This document shows, one piece after another, positions 16,897 through 25,163 of a stretch of DNA of 40,515 nucleotides (within the stretch, counting starts at the first letter, position 1; each line of letters starts with the position of its first letter). Where the stretch lies: the NCBI GenBank assembly GCA_021737265.1, contig JAIPEF010000009.1:1-40515 (forward strand), read 5' to 3'. Position numbers and translations under genes: made by a program. The DNA is from Desulfocapsa sp. (GTDB lineage: Bacteria > Desulfobacterota > Desulfobulbia > Desulfobulbales > Desulfocapsaceae). The notes under the pieces are model-generated. The model did no database searches. It saw nothing but the letters and a program-made list of their open reading frames with translations, and was not told the DNA's origin.

Positions 16897-17613
16897 ATGA
16901 TGCGGGTAGCAGAAGGCGTTATGGATCAGCAGCTGTATGGACAACGTCTTAAACAATTTGAGGAAGAGGTCGGAGTCTATCCGGTGAGCTGCGAAAAGCT
17001 GGCCGCTGGGCGCAGTGACAGGGAATGGCTTGAGCAGGTGATTGCTGGGGGCAGCAGGATCGTTCAGCTCCGGGACAAAGAGAGCAGTGACCGTGAGCTA
17101 TTGGCAAAGGCTCGATTTTTTCGTAAAAAGACGCGTGAGGCCGGAGTCCTTTTTTTTCTCAACGACAGGCTCGATATTGCCCTTCTTGCTGATGCCGACG
17201 GTATGCATGTCGGCCAGAAAGATCTACCACCCGCTGAGATCAGGAAACTTGCCCCTGATATTCTCATAGGTCTCTCCTGTAACTCAGAAGAACAGGCCAG
17301 GGCCCTTGGCCGGGAAGTGGAACAGAATCACAGCCCGGTTTCTTATTATAATATTGGTCCGCTTTTTCAGACCGGAACCAAGGATGGCCTCCATCATTTC
17401 CTGGGAGTGAAAGGCATTGCAAATTTTTCCAGACACTGCTCCCTGCCGTTTACCGTGATGGGTGGAATTAAGCTTGACCATCTCGATGACATTCTCCGGG
17501 CCGGGGCCAAAAGGGTTGCGGTGGTGACAGCAATTAGCCAGGCTGCTGACATTGCAAGGGAGACGACCCTCTGGCAGCAACGAATAGAAGGAGGAGCTGA
17601 TGCAGGAAAATGA
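16897..17613 (+). CDS. thiE: Thiamine-phosphate synthase
   Basis: This TIM-barrel enzyme joins the thiazole and pyrimidine moieties to form thiamine phosphate. Motifs seen are IVQLRDKESSDRELL, FFLNDRLDIALLADADGMHVG (substrate and Mg2+ binding; QKDLP follows), IGLSCNSEEQA, YYNIGPLFQTGTK, VMGGI and AKRVAVVTAI. ATG at 16897 (238 residues) has GGAGAG upstream; ATG at 16921 with AGAAGG 4 bases upstream is an equally possible start. The extra 30 or so N-terminal residues before the core barrel are unusual for ThiE. The 3' end overlaps the next gene by 14 bases. No TPP riboswitch is convincing upstream. Confidence 0.92.
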   Translation: MMRVAEGVMDQQLYGQRLKQFEEEVGVYPVSCEKLAAGRSDREWLEQVIAGGSRIVQLRDKESSDRELLAKARFFRKKTREAGVLFFLNDRLDIALLADADGMHVGQKDLPPAEIRKLAPDILIGLSCNSEEQARALGREVEQNHSPVSYYNIGPLFQTGTKDGLHHFLGVKGIANFSRHCSLPFTVMGGIKLDHLDDILRAGAKRVAVVTAISQAADIARETTLWQQRIEGGADAGK

Positions 17614-18262
17614 TGCACTGAAAGAACTGGTTGATGAAATTGAGCTGCTTATTCGCTATGCAGTGCCGGAGGAAGAACAGTCTATGGCCGTTGATTTCGT
17701 TCACTCTTTTCACAGTGATCATTTTGCGTTGAGAGTGATCAGGGAGTTTTACACGCTCCTCCCTGAGGCACGGGAAGAGGCGTTGGTCAATATTTCAGTG
17801 CTTGAGGGAAAAGAGCAGGTTTTTCTTCTCCTTCTCAGCACTGCAAAGCATCATTACTTCTATCTGACCAATGATGAAGAAGGTTTGCTGCAGGGGGAGT
17901 GGGAGCAGGGAATAGAGGACAGCCATGTCCTCTCCTTTTTTGGATATCCCGACCGGGAAGCCTTTGCCAAAGAACATCCGCTACTTGAAGGCTGTCGGGA
18001 GTACTCTCCCCTTGAACGAATGAATGAAGAAATCTGTCCGTCATGCGGCGTTCAATCTGGCGAGATGCACACCCTGGGTTGTCCGGTTGAAGTGTGTCCC
18101 TGGTGTGGCGGGCAGTTGAATTACTGTAACTGCCGCTTTGAACAACTGGACGTGGAAGAAATGACAGACGAGAAGATGCTGGAAGAATTGGAAAAGAAAC
18201 TGCTGGAGAAGGGGCGGATCACTTATGCAAAAGAGCAGCGCCCCACCTTTATGAGTGAGTAG
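17600..18262 (+). CDS. Uncharacterised zinc-ribbon protein overlapping thiE
   Basis: I do not recognise a named family. The 220-residue protein has an acidic helical N-terminal half and a C-terminal metal-binding module: Cys146-x2-Cys149, His157, Cys161, Cys166-x2-Cys169 and Cys176-x-Cys178. The order (CPSCG, H, GCPVE, CPWCGGQ, CNC) matches a Zn-binding module that recurs at the end of many bacterial hypothetical proteins. An acidic helix follows. The start overlaps thiE by 14 bases, so it is probably translated from the thiE mRNA. A role in thiamine or sulfur-carrier chemistry is possible only from context. Confidence 0.75.
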   Translation: MQENDALKELVDEIELLIRYAVPEEEQSMAVDFVHSFHSDHFALRVIREFYTLLPEAREEALVNISVLEGKEQVFLLLLSTAKHHYFYLTNDEEGLLQGEWEQGIEDSHVLSFFGYPDREAFAKEHPLLEGCREYSPLERMNEEICPSCGVQSGEMHTLGCPVEVCPWCGGQLNYCNCRFEQLDVEEMTDEKMLEELEKKLLEKGRITYAKEQRPTFMSE

Positions 18263-18287
18263 GGCGCTGAGTTGTCTTTACCGCTTA

Positions 18288-19211
18288 TTAATCAATCTTC
18301 TTCAAATAGTGAAAAAGATCTGAGTCGGAGGAAAGGATCAGAGAGGTGTTGTTGCCGATGATCTTTGAGTAACTCTCCAGGGTCTTGTAAAAGGAGTAGA
18401 AATCGGGATCCCGGCTGTAGACATCGCCGTAAATTTTGGTGGCACTGGCATCAGCTTTACCTTTGATCTCAGATGCCTCACGATTGGCCTCGGATAGAAT
18501 CACATTGAGTTCCCGGTCGACCTTTCCAAGAATCTCCGCCTTCTTTCCTTCACCGGTGGAGCGTTTCTCCGCAGCAATTCGTTTCCTCTCAGAGATCATC
18601 CGGTCATACACTTTGAGCCTGACAGATTCAATGTAGTTGACACGTTTGAAGATCACATCAAGGAGTTCGATACCGTATTGAGGTGTTAATTTGGCTGCCG
18701 TTTCAAGCACCTGTTCACTGATTTTGTCACGACCACGCAAGGGCGGAGTCTGGTCGCCCTTAGGGTTGGTCATGGTTTCCACAGACCAGTCTGAACTGCG
18801 GACGATCTCGATCAGGTCGTTCTTGTTCACCATATCCCGGACAGTACCATCAATGATGTCGTCCAGCATGGATTGGGCACGAGCCTCAGTCTTTACTGCC
18901 TGCATATACTGGAGGGCATCGGTGATACGCCAGCGGGCAGAGACATCCATGTAGACATAGGTCTTATCGTTGGTGGGGATCTGGTTCGGTTCACCATCCC
19001 AGATCTGAATCCGTTTATCAAAATAATTCACATCCTGGACAAAGGGCATTTTGAGATGAAAACCGGCCTCTGTTTTGGGTTCACCTACCGGGCGACCAAA
19101 CTGGGTGATCATGGCCTGCTGTCCTTCTTTTAAAATAAAAAATCCATCATAGACTACTATCACCGCGAGCAGCACCAAACCTATGAGGAAAAATTGAACT
19201 ATCTGTTTCAT
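18288..19211 (-). CDS. hflC: Membrane protease modulator HflC
   Basis: This 307-residue SPFH/band-7 protein has one N-terminal transmembrane helix (about residues 4-24) and a periplasmic band-7 domain (EGQQAMITQFGRPVGE, GFHLKMPFVQDV, MDVSARWRITDAL). The coiled-coil region (ISERKRIAAEKRSTGEGKKA) is followed by SRDPDFYSFYKTLESY, which is characteristic of HflC. With HflK it forms a large cage around the FtsH protease and controls its access to membrane substrates. It lies 13 bases after hflK in the same operon. Confidence 0.95.
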   Translation of the reverse strand: MKQIVQFFLIGLVLLAVIVVYDGFFILKEGQQAMITQFGRPVGEPKTEAGFHLKMPFVQDVNYFDKRIQIWDGEPNQIPTNDKTYVYMDVSARWRITDALQYMQAVKTEARAQSMLDDIIDGTVRDMVNKNDLIEIVRSSDWSVETMTNPKGDQTPPLRGRDKISEQVLETAAKLTPQYGIELLDVIFKRVNYIESVRLKVYDRMISERKRIAAEKRSTGEGKKAEILGKVDRELNVILSEANREASEIKGKADASATKIYGDVYSRDPDFYSFYKTLESYSKIIGNNTSLILSSDSDLFHYLKKID

Positions 19212-19224
19212 GGGGGGGTCCTCT

Positions 19225-20343
19225 CTATTTGGTTGATTGGGCAGGGGTGGGAAGTGCGTTACCCCTGCTGATATTTAAAAGTGGCAGAGGTGTCTGCTGA
19301 TCTTTATCCATGACATAGACTGATTCCACGTCGGGCAGTACCTTCTGCATGGTTTCAAGGTACATGCGTTTCTTGGTGACCTGCGGGGCATTCTTGTATT
19401 CTGTCAGGACGGAGAGAAAGCGTTGCGACTCACCCTTTGCGTCATTGATTCTGGCCACCGCGTAGCCGTGTGACTCTTCAACAATCTGCAGGGCATTACC
19501 GCGTGCCCGGGGGATTTTCTGGTTGTAAATCTCTTCCGCCTCGTTGACCAGACGTTTCATGTCCTGATCCGCTTCATTCACTTCATTAAACGCAGGCTTG
19601 ACCGTGTCGGGGGGGTTGATATCCTGAAACTGGACCGTACCGATGGAGACCCCCGCCTGAAGCTTTCTCAGTTCTGTCTGCAGTTCCTGTTTGACGGTGG
19701 CAGCAAGGAGATCACGATTGGAGAGGACATAGTCAAAATCCATGTTGCCCACAATTCTTCGGGTAACACTTTCGGAGAGATCACGAACAGCCTGGCGAAC
19801 ATCTTTAATTTTAAAGAGATAGGCCTGTGGATCATTGACGCGGTACTGGACAATCCAGGCTACATTGATGACATTTTTGTCCGCTGTCAGCATCAGTGAC
19901 TCCATATCATAGCCACGACGATCAAAACTGCTTTTCTGTCCTGGTAAGCGGATCCGGAACCCAAATTCTTCTTTACGGATCTCTTCCACATCAACCATAT
20001 AGAGGTCGTCAATATAGGGAAATTTGAAGTGGAGCCCAGGATCTGAGGTGCGATTATATTTTCCTAAGCGCAGGACAACGCCCACTTCACCCGGACTAAT
20101 CTTGTAGAAAGAGGAGTAGATCCCCTGCAGCACCAACACGAAAAGGACAATGGCCAGAATCTTACCGATGGAGGCAAAGGGATTTGGCGGTGATGAGCTT
20201 TTTGGAGTTTCCCGGCCCGGTTCTTGTTTGGAGGGCGATGAGAAGTAATCCTGAATCTTTTTGATGAGTTGGGCAACCATCTCTTCAGGCGTCTGGGGCT
20301 TTTTCTTCTGTCCCCATGGCGGTTGCTGATCCTGGTTTGGCAT
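19225..20343 (-). CDS. hflK: Membrane protease modulator HflK
   Basis: This 372-residue partner of HflC has a Pro/Lys-rich cytoplasmic N-terminus (PPWGQKKKPQTPEE), a transmembrane helix at about 60-78 and a band-7 domain (ISPGEVGVVLRLGKYNR, GLHFKFPYIDDLYMVDV, NVAWIVQYRVNDPQAYLF). PPDTVKPAFNEVNEADQDM is the family motif before the coiled coil. AGGAGA 8 bases before the ATG supports the start. It is the first gene of hflKC, and FtsH is not in the window. Confidence 0.95.
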   Translation of the reverse strand: MPNQDQQPPWGQKKKPQTPEEMVAQLIKKIQDYFSSPSKQEPGRETPKSSSPPNPFASIGKILAIVLFVLVLQGIYSSFYKISPGEVGVVLRLGKYNRTSDPGLHFKFPYIDDLYMVDVEEIRKEEFGFRIRLPGQKSSFDRRGYDMESLMLTADKNVINVAWIVQYRVNDPQAYLFKIKDVRQAVRDLSESVTRRIVGNMDFDYVLSNRDLLAATVKQELQTELRKLQAGVSIGTVQFQDINPPDTVKPAFNEVNEADQDMKRLVNEAEEIYNQKIPRARGNALQIVEESHGYAVARINDAKGESQRFLSVLTEYKNAPQVTKKRMYLETMQKVLPDVESVYVMDKDQQTPLPLLNISRGNALPTPAQSTK

Positions 20344-20643
20344 GAATAGGTTCTCCTGTGTGTCGGTAGGATGTTTTGTCAGTAACGTACGTAATCCATA
20401 TTAAGATAATGATTCTTTAGGTGAGTGCAATGTTTTATTTTGAAAAGTTTGTTTTCAGGGATTTTCGTCTTGTCACCCGGAGTTCGTTGGGGCTTGATCA
20501 TAAATAATGTTGTTGCTGAAAAGCGGTTAGCAATCAGCAATACACTTTTAGCTGAAAAGACAAAACATAAAGTCTATCACGCTAACAGCTAAAAGCTAAC
20601 GTTTAATGGTTCTGTTCTCAAATCTTTTATTTATGGACAACCA
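20344..20643. other. Intergenic region with AGC-rich inverted repeat
   Basis: No gene is seen in these 300 bases. At 20522-20602 the sequence GCGGTTAGC...TTTTAGCTG is echoed in inverted form by GCTAACAGCTAAAAGCTAACG. This resembles a degenerate dispersed repeat but no second copy is in the window. The remainder presumably holds the hflK promoter on the minus strand, which I could not pinpoint. Confidence 0.35.
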
Positions 20644-21531
20644 TTAACTAAGAGCTGCCTTCCAGGCAATGACGATTACTGCGCAGGAGAGGAGAAAAAG
20701 AGTTGTCTGAAAAAGCAGAGACTGCCGCCATCGCTGCAGTGCCGGTCTGGTCAGGATCCATCCAGAGACAAGGCCGCAGCAGAGACCGAAAAAATGGGCG
20801 CCAAGATCTGTCCGTTCGCCGGAACTGCCGATCATGGCCAGCAATGCGGCCCCCGCCATAAAGGGGAGTATCCGCAGGTATCGTGTAGTTGTTCGATGCA
20901 CACGGCTGATCATGGCCAGCATACCAACGATTGCAAAGACTGCGGTGGAAAAACCAACAAAGCGGTGGTCGCCGCCGTGCACCACCACATTGATCAGGTT
21001 GGCCACTGTTGCGGTAAGGAGCATGGAAAACAGGCCAAGGCCGTTCCCGGTGAGTCTGCAGAAAAAGTGGAAAAGAAATCCGCCAAAGAGACAGTTGCCC
21101 AAAAGATGCACTGTGTCGGCATGGAGTGTGAGTGCGGTGATCAGTCTATGCCATTCACCGTTTTGCAGAATAGCATCGGCATCACCTGCACCGCCGGTGA
21201 ACCAGATAGAGTGTTCAGACCAGTTGCCGGTGACCGTGAAAAAAAGAGCCAGTCCGCCAATGAGAAGCAGGGTCGGTGGTTGCAGCAGGGGACTGAAGGT
21301 GTCATCTGCTGCAGTTGGTTTCGGCGGCCAGTTCTTGTTTTCATCGAGAAAGGTCCTGATCTGTGATGATGCATACTGTGCATCTTCGTGAGCCACGCTG
21401 AGAAGCATCCTGTCTGGAGTTTGCCTTAAATGGTGGCTGATGCCCATGGAAGAGAGAGCCAGAGAACAGGAAAGCGCTTCCTGCTCATTATCTGTTGCGA
21501 GAACGGGTTCGTCGTAATCGATTGTATCCAT
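20644..21531 (-). CDS. Rhomboid family intramembrane serine protease
   Basis: This protein has about 295 residues from ATG at 21531; in-frame starts at 21579 and 21597 lack ribosome binding sites. The N-terminal 75 residues form a small soluble domain (EPVLATDNEQEALSCSLALS, then a MLLSVAHEDAQYA segment) like that found before many rhomboid cores. Six hydrophobic segments follow. The core motifs are the HADTVHLLGN helix, the nucleophile Ser in VGFSTAVFA, and the catalytic His in DLGAHFFGL. The usual GxSGxxxA is here GFSTAVFA, with Thr in place of the second Gly. This still supplies the Ser/His dyad but may alter activity. The substrate is unknown. Confidence 0.88.
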   Translation of the reverse strand: MDTIDYDEPVLATDNEQEALSCSLALSSMGISHHLRQTPDRMLLSVAHEDAQYASSQIRTFLDENKNWPPKPTAADDTFSPLLQPPTLLLIGGLALFFTVTGNWSEHSIWFTGGAGDADAILQNGEWHRLITALTLHADTVHLLGNCLFGGFLFHFFCRLTGNGLGLFSMLLTATVANLINVVVHGGDHRFVGFSTAVFAIVGMLAMISRVHRTTTRYLRILPFMAGAALLAMIGSSGERTDLGAHFFGLCCGLVSGWILTRPALQRWRQSLLFQTTLFLLSCAVIVIAWKAALS

Positions 21532-21699
21532 TTCGTTGACTCTTTGTTTGGAGGACGTGGAGGGACCATAAATTGACATGACTAAAGTGGTAGTCATTGA
21601 TTGGAGGTTTGGCAAATGGGATTGCGGGAAGTGGACTTTCGTGCTATACGGCAGTGAGAGAAAAGTTTTCCACGAGAGAAGGTAAGATGAGGTGGAGAT

Positions 21700-21743
21700 G
21701 AAATAAAATAAGGGGTTGCAGTTTGAAGATCTGCAACCCCTTA
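21700..21743 (-). terminator. Rho-independent terminator of tRNA-Leu
   Basis: A perfect 13-bp stem pairs 21709-21721 with 21731-21743 around a 9-base loop. On the minus strand it is followed by TATTTTATTT. It lies directly after the tRNA 3' end. Confidence 0.85.
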
Positions 21744-21750
21744 TTCAATT

Positions 21751-21837
21751 TGGTGCCGAAGAGAAGACTCGAACTTCCACGACCATACGGCCACTAGACC
21801 CTGAACCTAGCGCGTCTACCAATTCCGCCACTTCGGC
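21751..21837 (-). tRNA. tRNA-Leu (anticodon CAG)
   Basis: The reverse complement is an 87-base class II tRNA with encoded CCA. Acceptor GCCGAAG pairs with CTTCGGC. The D arm GTGGCGGAATTGGTAGAC is typical of tRNA-Leu. The anticodon loop TTCAGGG gives CAG. A long variable arm follows, and the T loop GGAAGTTCGAGTCTTC is intact. Confidence 0.95.
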
Positions 21838-21849
21838 ATAACGGTGGTC

Positions 21850-21878
21850 AATATGATTGGACTGAGAGCTTTTGTCAA
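21850..21878 (-). promoter_or_regulatory. Candidate promoter for tRNA-Leu
   Basis: On the minus strand a perfect TTGACA (21873-21878) is followed after exactly 17 bases by CATATT (21850-21855). It lies 13 bases before the mature tRNA 5' end, and faces away from ribF. Confidence 0.65.
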
Positions 21879-21925
21879 GACTTTCTTCGAGCCCTTATAA
21901 AAAAAGAGTTGTTTGTGAAACAGAA

Positions 21926-22897
21926 ATGAAAATATACAGAGATCTGAGTGATATTTCGGAACCTTTTTCTCATGCCTGTGTAACCATTGGTAATTTTGAT
22001 GGAGTTCACCTTGGTCACCAGATGCTGTTCGGGGAAGTGGTGCAGCGGGCTTATCGCAGCAATGGAACCAGCGTCGCAGTGACCTTTGATCCTCACCCTC
22101 TCCAGGTTTTGCTGCCGGGCGGGATAAAATTAATTTCCACCTGTGACCAGAAAACAGAGCTTATTGAGCATGCAGGGATTGATGTCCTGGTGATTATTCC
22201 GTTTTCCATGAGGTTTGCCGAGATCAGCGCTGACCGCTTTGTTGACGACATCCTCCTGGACACCATCGGTGTAAAAGAGCTGGTGGTTGGATATGACTAT
22301 GCCTTTGGCAAAGGTCGGGCCGGGAATATCGAGTTTTTAAAGGATCAGGGGCGGGAGAAAGGATTTTCCGTGAGTGTGGTTGAAGCCTGCTATGAAAGTA
22401 ATATGCTGGTCAGTTCCACAAAAGTTCGGGAACTGGTTGCCGACGGGAGGATGGCAGACGCCAGAACCCTGCTTGGCAGGTACTATCAGATCCGTGGTGA
22501 AGTGCAGTTAGGTCAGCAGCGGGGGGGCAAGGAAATCGGTTTTCCAACTGCCAATCTGAACATGGACAGGGAAGATCTTATTCCTAAAATGGGTGTGTAT
22601 GTCTGTCAGGTCATCTGTGACGGTAAATGTTACGGCGGAGTATTGAATATCGGGGTGAACCCTACCTTTGGTGAAAACCGTCTGGTGGCTGAGACCCATA
22701 TTTTTGATTTTAACCAGAATATTTACGGCAAGCCGATCAAGGTTAATTTGTTACGGTTTTTGCGCAGTGAACAGAAATTTTCGGGGATTAAAGCCTTGGC
22801 AGCCCAGATTGCAAAAGATGTGAGCCAGGCAAAGGAAATTTTAATGCGGCAGCAAAATGAACTTACGCTTTCCTGCGAAGAGGCTTTTAATCGATGA
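21926..22897 (+). CDS. ribF: Bifunctional riboflavin kinase / FAD synthetase
   Basis: This 323-residue enzyme phosphorylates riboflavin to FMN and adenylates FMN to FAD. The N-terminal adenylyltransferase domain has GNFDGVHLGHQ, TFDPHP and the SSTKVRELV motif. The C-terminal flavokinase domain starts at about residue 185 with GRYYQIRGEV, and has GFPTANL, GVYVC, and NIGVNPTFG. ATG at 21926 is the best start although the ribosome binding site is weak; the frame upstream is a non-conserved basic stretch. It is separated from the ribE-ribBA-ribH cluster by three non-rib genes. Its product supplies the FAD used by AprA and Qmo subunits. Confidence 0.96.
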   Translation: MKIYRDLSDISEPFSHACVTIGNFDGVHLGHQMLFGEVVQRAYRSNGTSVAVTFDPHPLQVLLPGGIKLISTCDQKTELIEHAGIDVLVIIPFSMRFAEISADRFVDDILLDTIGVKELVVGYDYAFGKGRAGNIEFLKDQGREKGFSVSVVEACYESNMLVSSTKVRELVADGRMADARTLLGRYYQIRGEVQLGQQRGGKEIGFPTANLNMDREDLIPKMGVYVCQVICDGKCYGGVLNIGVNPTFGENRLVAETHIFDFNQNIYGKPIKVNLLRFLRSEQKFSGIKALAAQIAKDVSQAKEILMRQQNELTLSCEEAFNR

Positions 22898-22989
22898 ATC
22901 AGTGTATTTTGCCGAAAAGGATTTTCTCCTTGCATGTCGGCTGAAGGTGTCTATAGTATAGTCGCTCCGGCTGGGGTAGATCGAAGTAT

Positions 22990-23050
22990 ATGTTAAGATT
23001 CGGGCGGTGCTTCGCCAATGAATTTTACCTTAAAATTTAATACTTAACAT
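22990..23050. repeat. Imperfect palindrome upstream of a TPR gene
   Basis: ATGTTAA (22990-22996) is inverted as TTAACAT (23044-23050), and near the middle GGCG (23003-23006) pairs with CGCC (23013-23016). AT-rich arms lie between. It occupies the 180-base gap between ribF and the TPR gene and may be another dispersed intergenic element. Confidence 0.35.
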
Positions 23051-23078
23051 CTAACACTCGTTGAAAAAAAGGGAAATC

Positions 23079-23732
23079 ATGGTGGATGAAAATATAGAAA
23101 ATATAGAAAACTTGAACGAAGACCTGTCAACAGTTATAGCCGAGATGGAAAAAAAGTGTAAGCAGGCACCCGATAATGTGGTGGCCTTCCATCACCTTGG
23201 CCTTGTCTATATGAAGGCCGGTAGAATTGATGACGCCATTAAAGCCCTTGAGAGGAGCATTGAAATTGATGATCAGGCGAATCAGCCCATGATCAATCTT
23301 GGTGCCATCTATTTTGGCCAGGGAAATCTGGATAAGGCCCAGGAACTGAATGAAATGGCCATCAGAGTGCAGCCCGACACTTCAGCCCAGGCCCATGCCA
23401 ATCTTGGATTGATCTGGCAGCAGCGAAATGAGATGGATAAGGCCATTGCCGCCTATGAAAAAGCCCTGCAGTATGACCCTAAACTTTCAACGGCATGGAT
23501 GAATCTCACCTCTGTGCTGACCATGAAAGGAGATGATGAACGGGCTCTCAAGGCAGCACAAAAAGCAACTGAGCTTGAGCCTGATTCTGCTCTTGCCCAG
23601 AATAATCTGGCCGTGGCACTCTTTTTTGGTGGTGACTATGGTACCTCAAAAAATCACATGGAAAAGGCCAGGGAACTTGGCTATTCGGTTGACCCGCAAT
23701 TTGTTGCTGCATTGGAAGAAAAGCTGGGTTAA
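23079..23732 (+). CDS. Tetratricopeptide repeat protein
   Basis: This 217-residue soluble protein has about five consecutive TPR units from residue 30 to the end. Examples are VVAFHHLGLVYMKAGRIDDA, PMINLGAIYFGQGNLDKA, AHANLGLIWQQRNEMDKA and AWMNLTSVLTMKGDDERA. There is no signal peptide, so it is cytoplasmic. ATG at 23079 is preferred over an upstream TTG because GGGA lies before it. TPRs bind partner proteins; the partner is unknown. It lies 9 bases upstream of the HEAT-repeat gene, so the two form a small operon. Confidence 0.88.
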   Translation: MVDENIENIENLNEDLSTVIAEMEKKCKQAPDNVVAFHHLGLVYMKAGRIDDAIKALERSIEIDDQANQPMINLGAIYFGQGNLDKAQELNEMAIRVQPDTSAQAHANLGLIWQQRNEMDKAIAAYEKALQYDPKLSTAWMNLTSVLTMKGDDERALKAAQKATELEPDSALAQNNLAVALFFGGDYGTSKNHMEKARELGYSVDPQFVAALEEKLG

Positions 23733-23741
23733 CACGCATTA

Positions 23742-24884
23742 ATGAAAAAGAAAAAATTAAAATCGTCTCCCTGGTGTCCGTTCTGCGGCCAGAAAGTCGG
23801 CAGGGCCAGTGACGCCATAGAGCGGAAAATGCATGAGTTCACAGTCGGCCGTTGTCGGTGTGGCGCCGTCTATACCTGTGATCCAACAGGTCATAATGTC
23901 GGATCAGCTATGGTGGAAACACTGGTTTTTGCCTGCGACAACAACTGGGATTTTGCCTGGGATCTGATGCCCGAGGATGATTATCTCACCGGTCGGGTTG
24001 AAGATTACGATGATGTCACCCATCAGGTGGTTGATACAAGAAATATTGATGGCCGGGCGGTGCGCGGGGTACTTTACTTTGTCCGTCTGCACACCGAAAT
24101 TGCTGAAATTTCCCAGCGTGTCAAAGAGAAGCAGGATGCACTTGCCAAAGGAACTGTAAGCCCGGTACTTGATGCAGCGGGAATACCTGAAAAACCGGTA
24201 CGTGAGCCAGGGCTTGACCCCAAAAGGAAAAAAGTACGGGTCAATAAGAAAATGGTAATAGAGGCCAGGGAAAATCTCGATATCGATACCCTGGTGAGTT
24301 ACTGTTTTGATGACAAGAAGACCCTGCGTCTGCTGCAGCGACTTCTTTATGATGTCGATGAGGAGAAACGCTGGCAAACAGCATGGGTTATCGGTCAGGT
24401 CTGTGCACGGGTGGCCAGTAGAGAGCCCGGTCAGGTCTCTGAATTATTGCATCGGCTGTTTGAGGCCTGTTCAGATTCAGCTGCCGCTCCCTGGGGAATG
24501 CTTGAAACCCTTGGGGAAGTAATTGCTGCCCGTCCTGATATTTTTGGCGCTTTCACGAGACACCTGTTGAATTATATGGGTGATGAGTCCACCCAGGTTC
24601 AGGTTGTCTGGGCCCTTTCTAAAATTGCTGAAACAAGACCTGATCTGATTCGTGACACACCCTTTTTCAACCTGTTCCATTTTCTGAAGCATCCCAAGCC
24701 GGAAATGCGGGGGCTGGTGGCACAATTGCTTGGTCGAATTCGGGCCAAAGAAGTAAGCATGCAACTTATGGCACTGAGTGATGACCAGGAGGAGTTGACA
24801 ATCTGGATTGAAGGAAAAGCTGAAAAACATACTGTCTCTGAACTTGTAAAGGTGGCACTGAGACAGATCAGCCGAACAGAGTGA
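23742..24884 (+). CDS. Zinc-ribbon plus HEAT-repeat protein, DVU0298-like
   Basis: This 380-residue protein has an N-terminal treble-clef-like metal site (Cys12-x2-Cys15, then Cys38-x-Cys40 and Cys46). A conserved acidic-aromatic segment (CDNNWDFAWDLMPEDDYL) follows, then a charged linker, and from about residue 185 HEAT-type helical repeats (LLYDVDEEKRWQTAWVIG, WGMLETLGEVIAARPDIF, VVWALSKIAETRPDLI, LVAQLLGRIRAKEV). The C-terminal part resembles, from memory, the DVU0298 family known from sulfate reducers; I could not check this. No enzyme motif is seen. It follows a TPR gene by 9 bases and is followed by a dispersed repeat. A scaffold role is plausible. Confidence 0.75.
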   Translation: MKKKKLKSSPWCPFCGQKVGRASDAIERKMHEFTVGRCRCGAVYTCDPTGHNVGSAMVETLVFACDNNWDFAWDLMPEDDYLTGRVEDYDDVTHQVVDTRNIDGRAVRGVLYFVRLHTEIAEISQRVKEKQDALAKGTVSPVLDAAGIPEKPVREPGLDPKRKKVRVNKKMVIEARENLDIDTLVSYCFDDKKTLRLLQRLLYDVDEEKRWQTAWVIGQVCARVASREPGQVSELLHRLFEACSDSAAAPWGMLETLGEVIAARPDIFGAFTRHLLNYMGDESTQVQVVWALSKIAETRPDLIRDTPFFNLFHFLKHPKPEMRGLVAQLLGRIRAKEVSMQLMALSDDQEELTIWIEGKAEKHTVSELVKVALRQISRTE

Positions 24885-24893
24885 ATTAATACC

Positions 24894-25051
24894 TGATGGC
24901 GTCGTAAAAACTCTCCATCTGCTTCGTTGCTGCATTTTTTATTTAATTTCGACGTACCTTAGTACGCCGAAATTAAATAAAAAAATACGCGCCTCGCATA
25001 TGGAGCTTTTTACTTAGCCATCCTAGGTTTGAGGTTTTTACGAGTTTATCA
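24894..25051 (+). repeat. Dispersed palindromic repeat, copy C (full length)
   Basis: This 158-base element starts TGATGGCGTCGTAAAAACTC and ends GAGGTTTTTACGAGTTTATCA. An imperfect palindrome of about 127 bases (24896-25022) is centred near 24962. Its arms read GATGGCGTCGTAAAAACTCTC outward on the left and AGCTTTTTACTTAGCCATC on the right, and the inner arms pair TTTATTTAATTTCG with CGAAATTAAATAAA. A 29-base right tail follows that repeats the TTTTTAC motif. No ORF is present. Confidence 0.85.
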
Positions 25052-25163
25052 TACCTTATAAATAGAAAAAAGCCTTTTGGGTAACCAGAGAGCTGGGGGT
25101 GAACTATACGGATACTCACTCCAGCTTTATAGGGCCAGTGAAGGGAATGAAGGAGATTATGAA

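Noticed and set aside
20794..21366. Cys- and His-rich plus-strand frame opposite the rhomboid gene
   Set aside because: The Cys/His pattern is the antisense of Ala, Thr and Met codons in a membrane protein; the rhomboid motifs on the other strand are clear.
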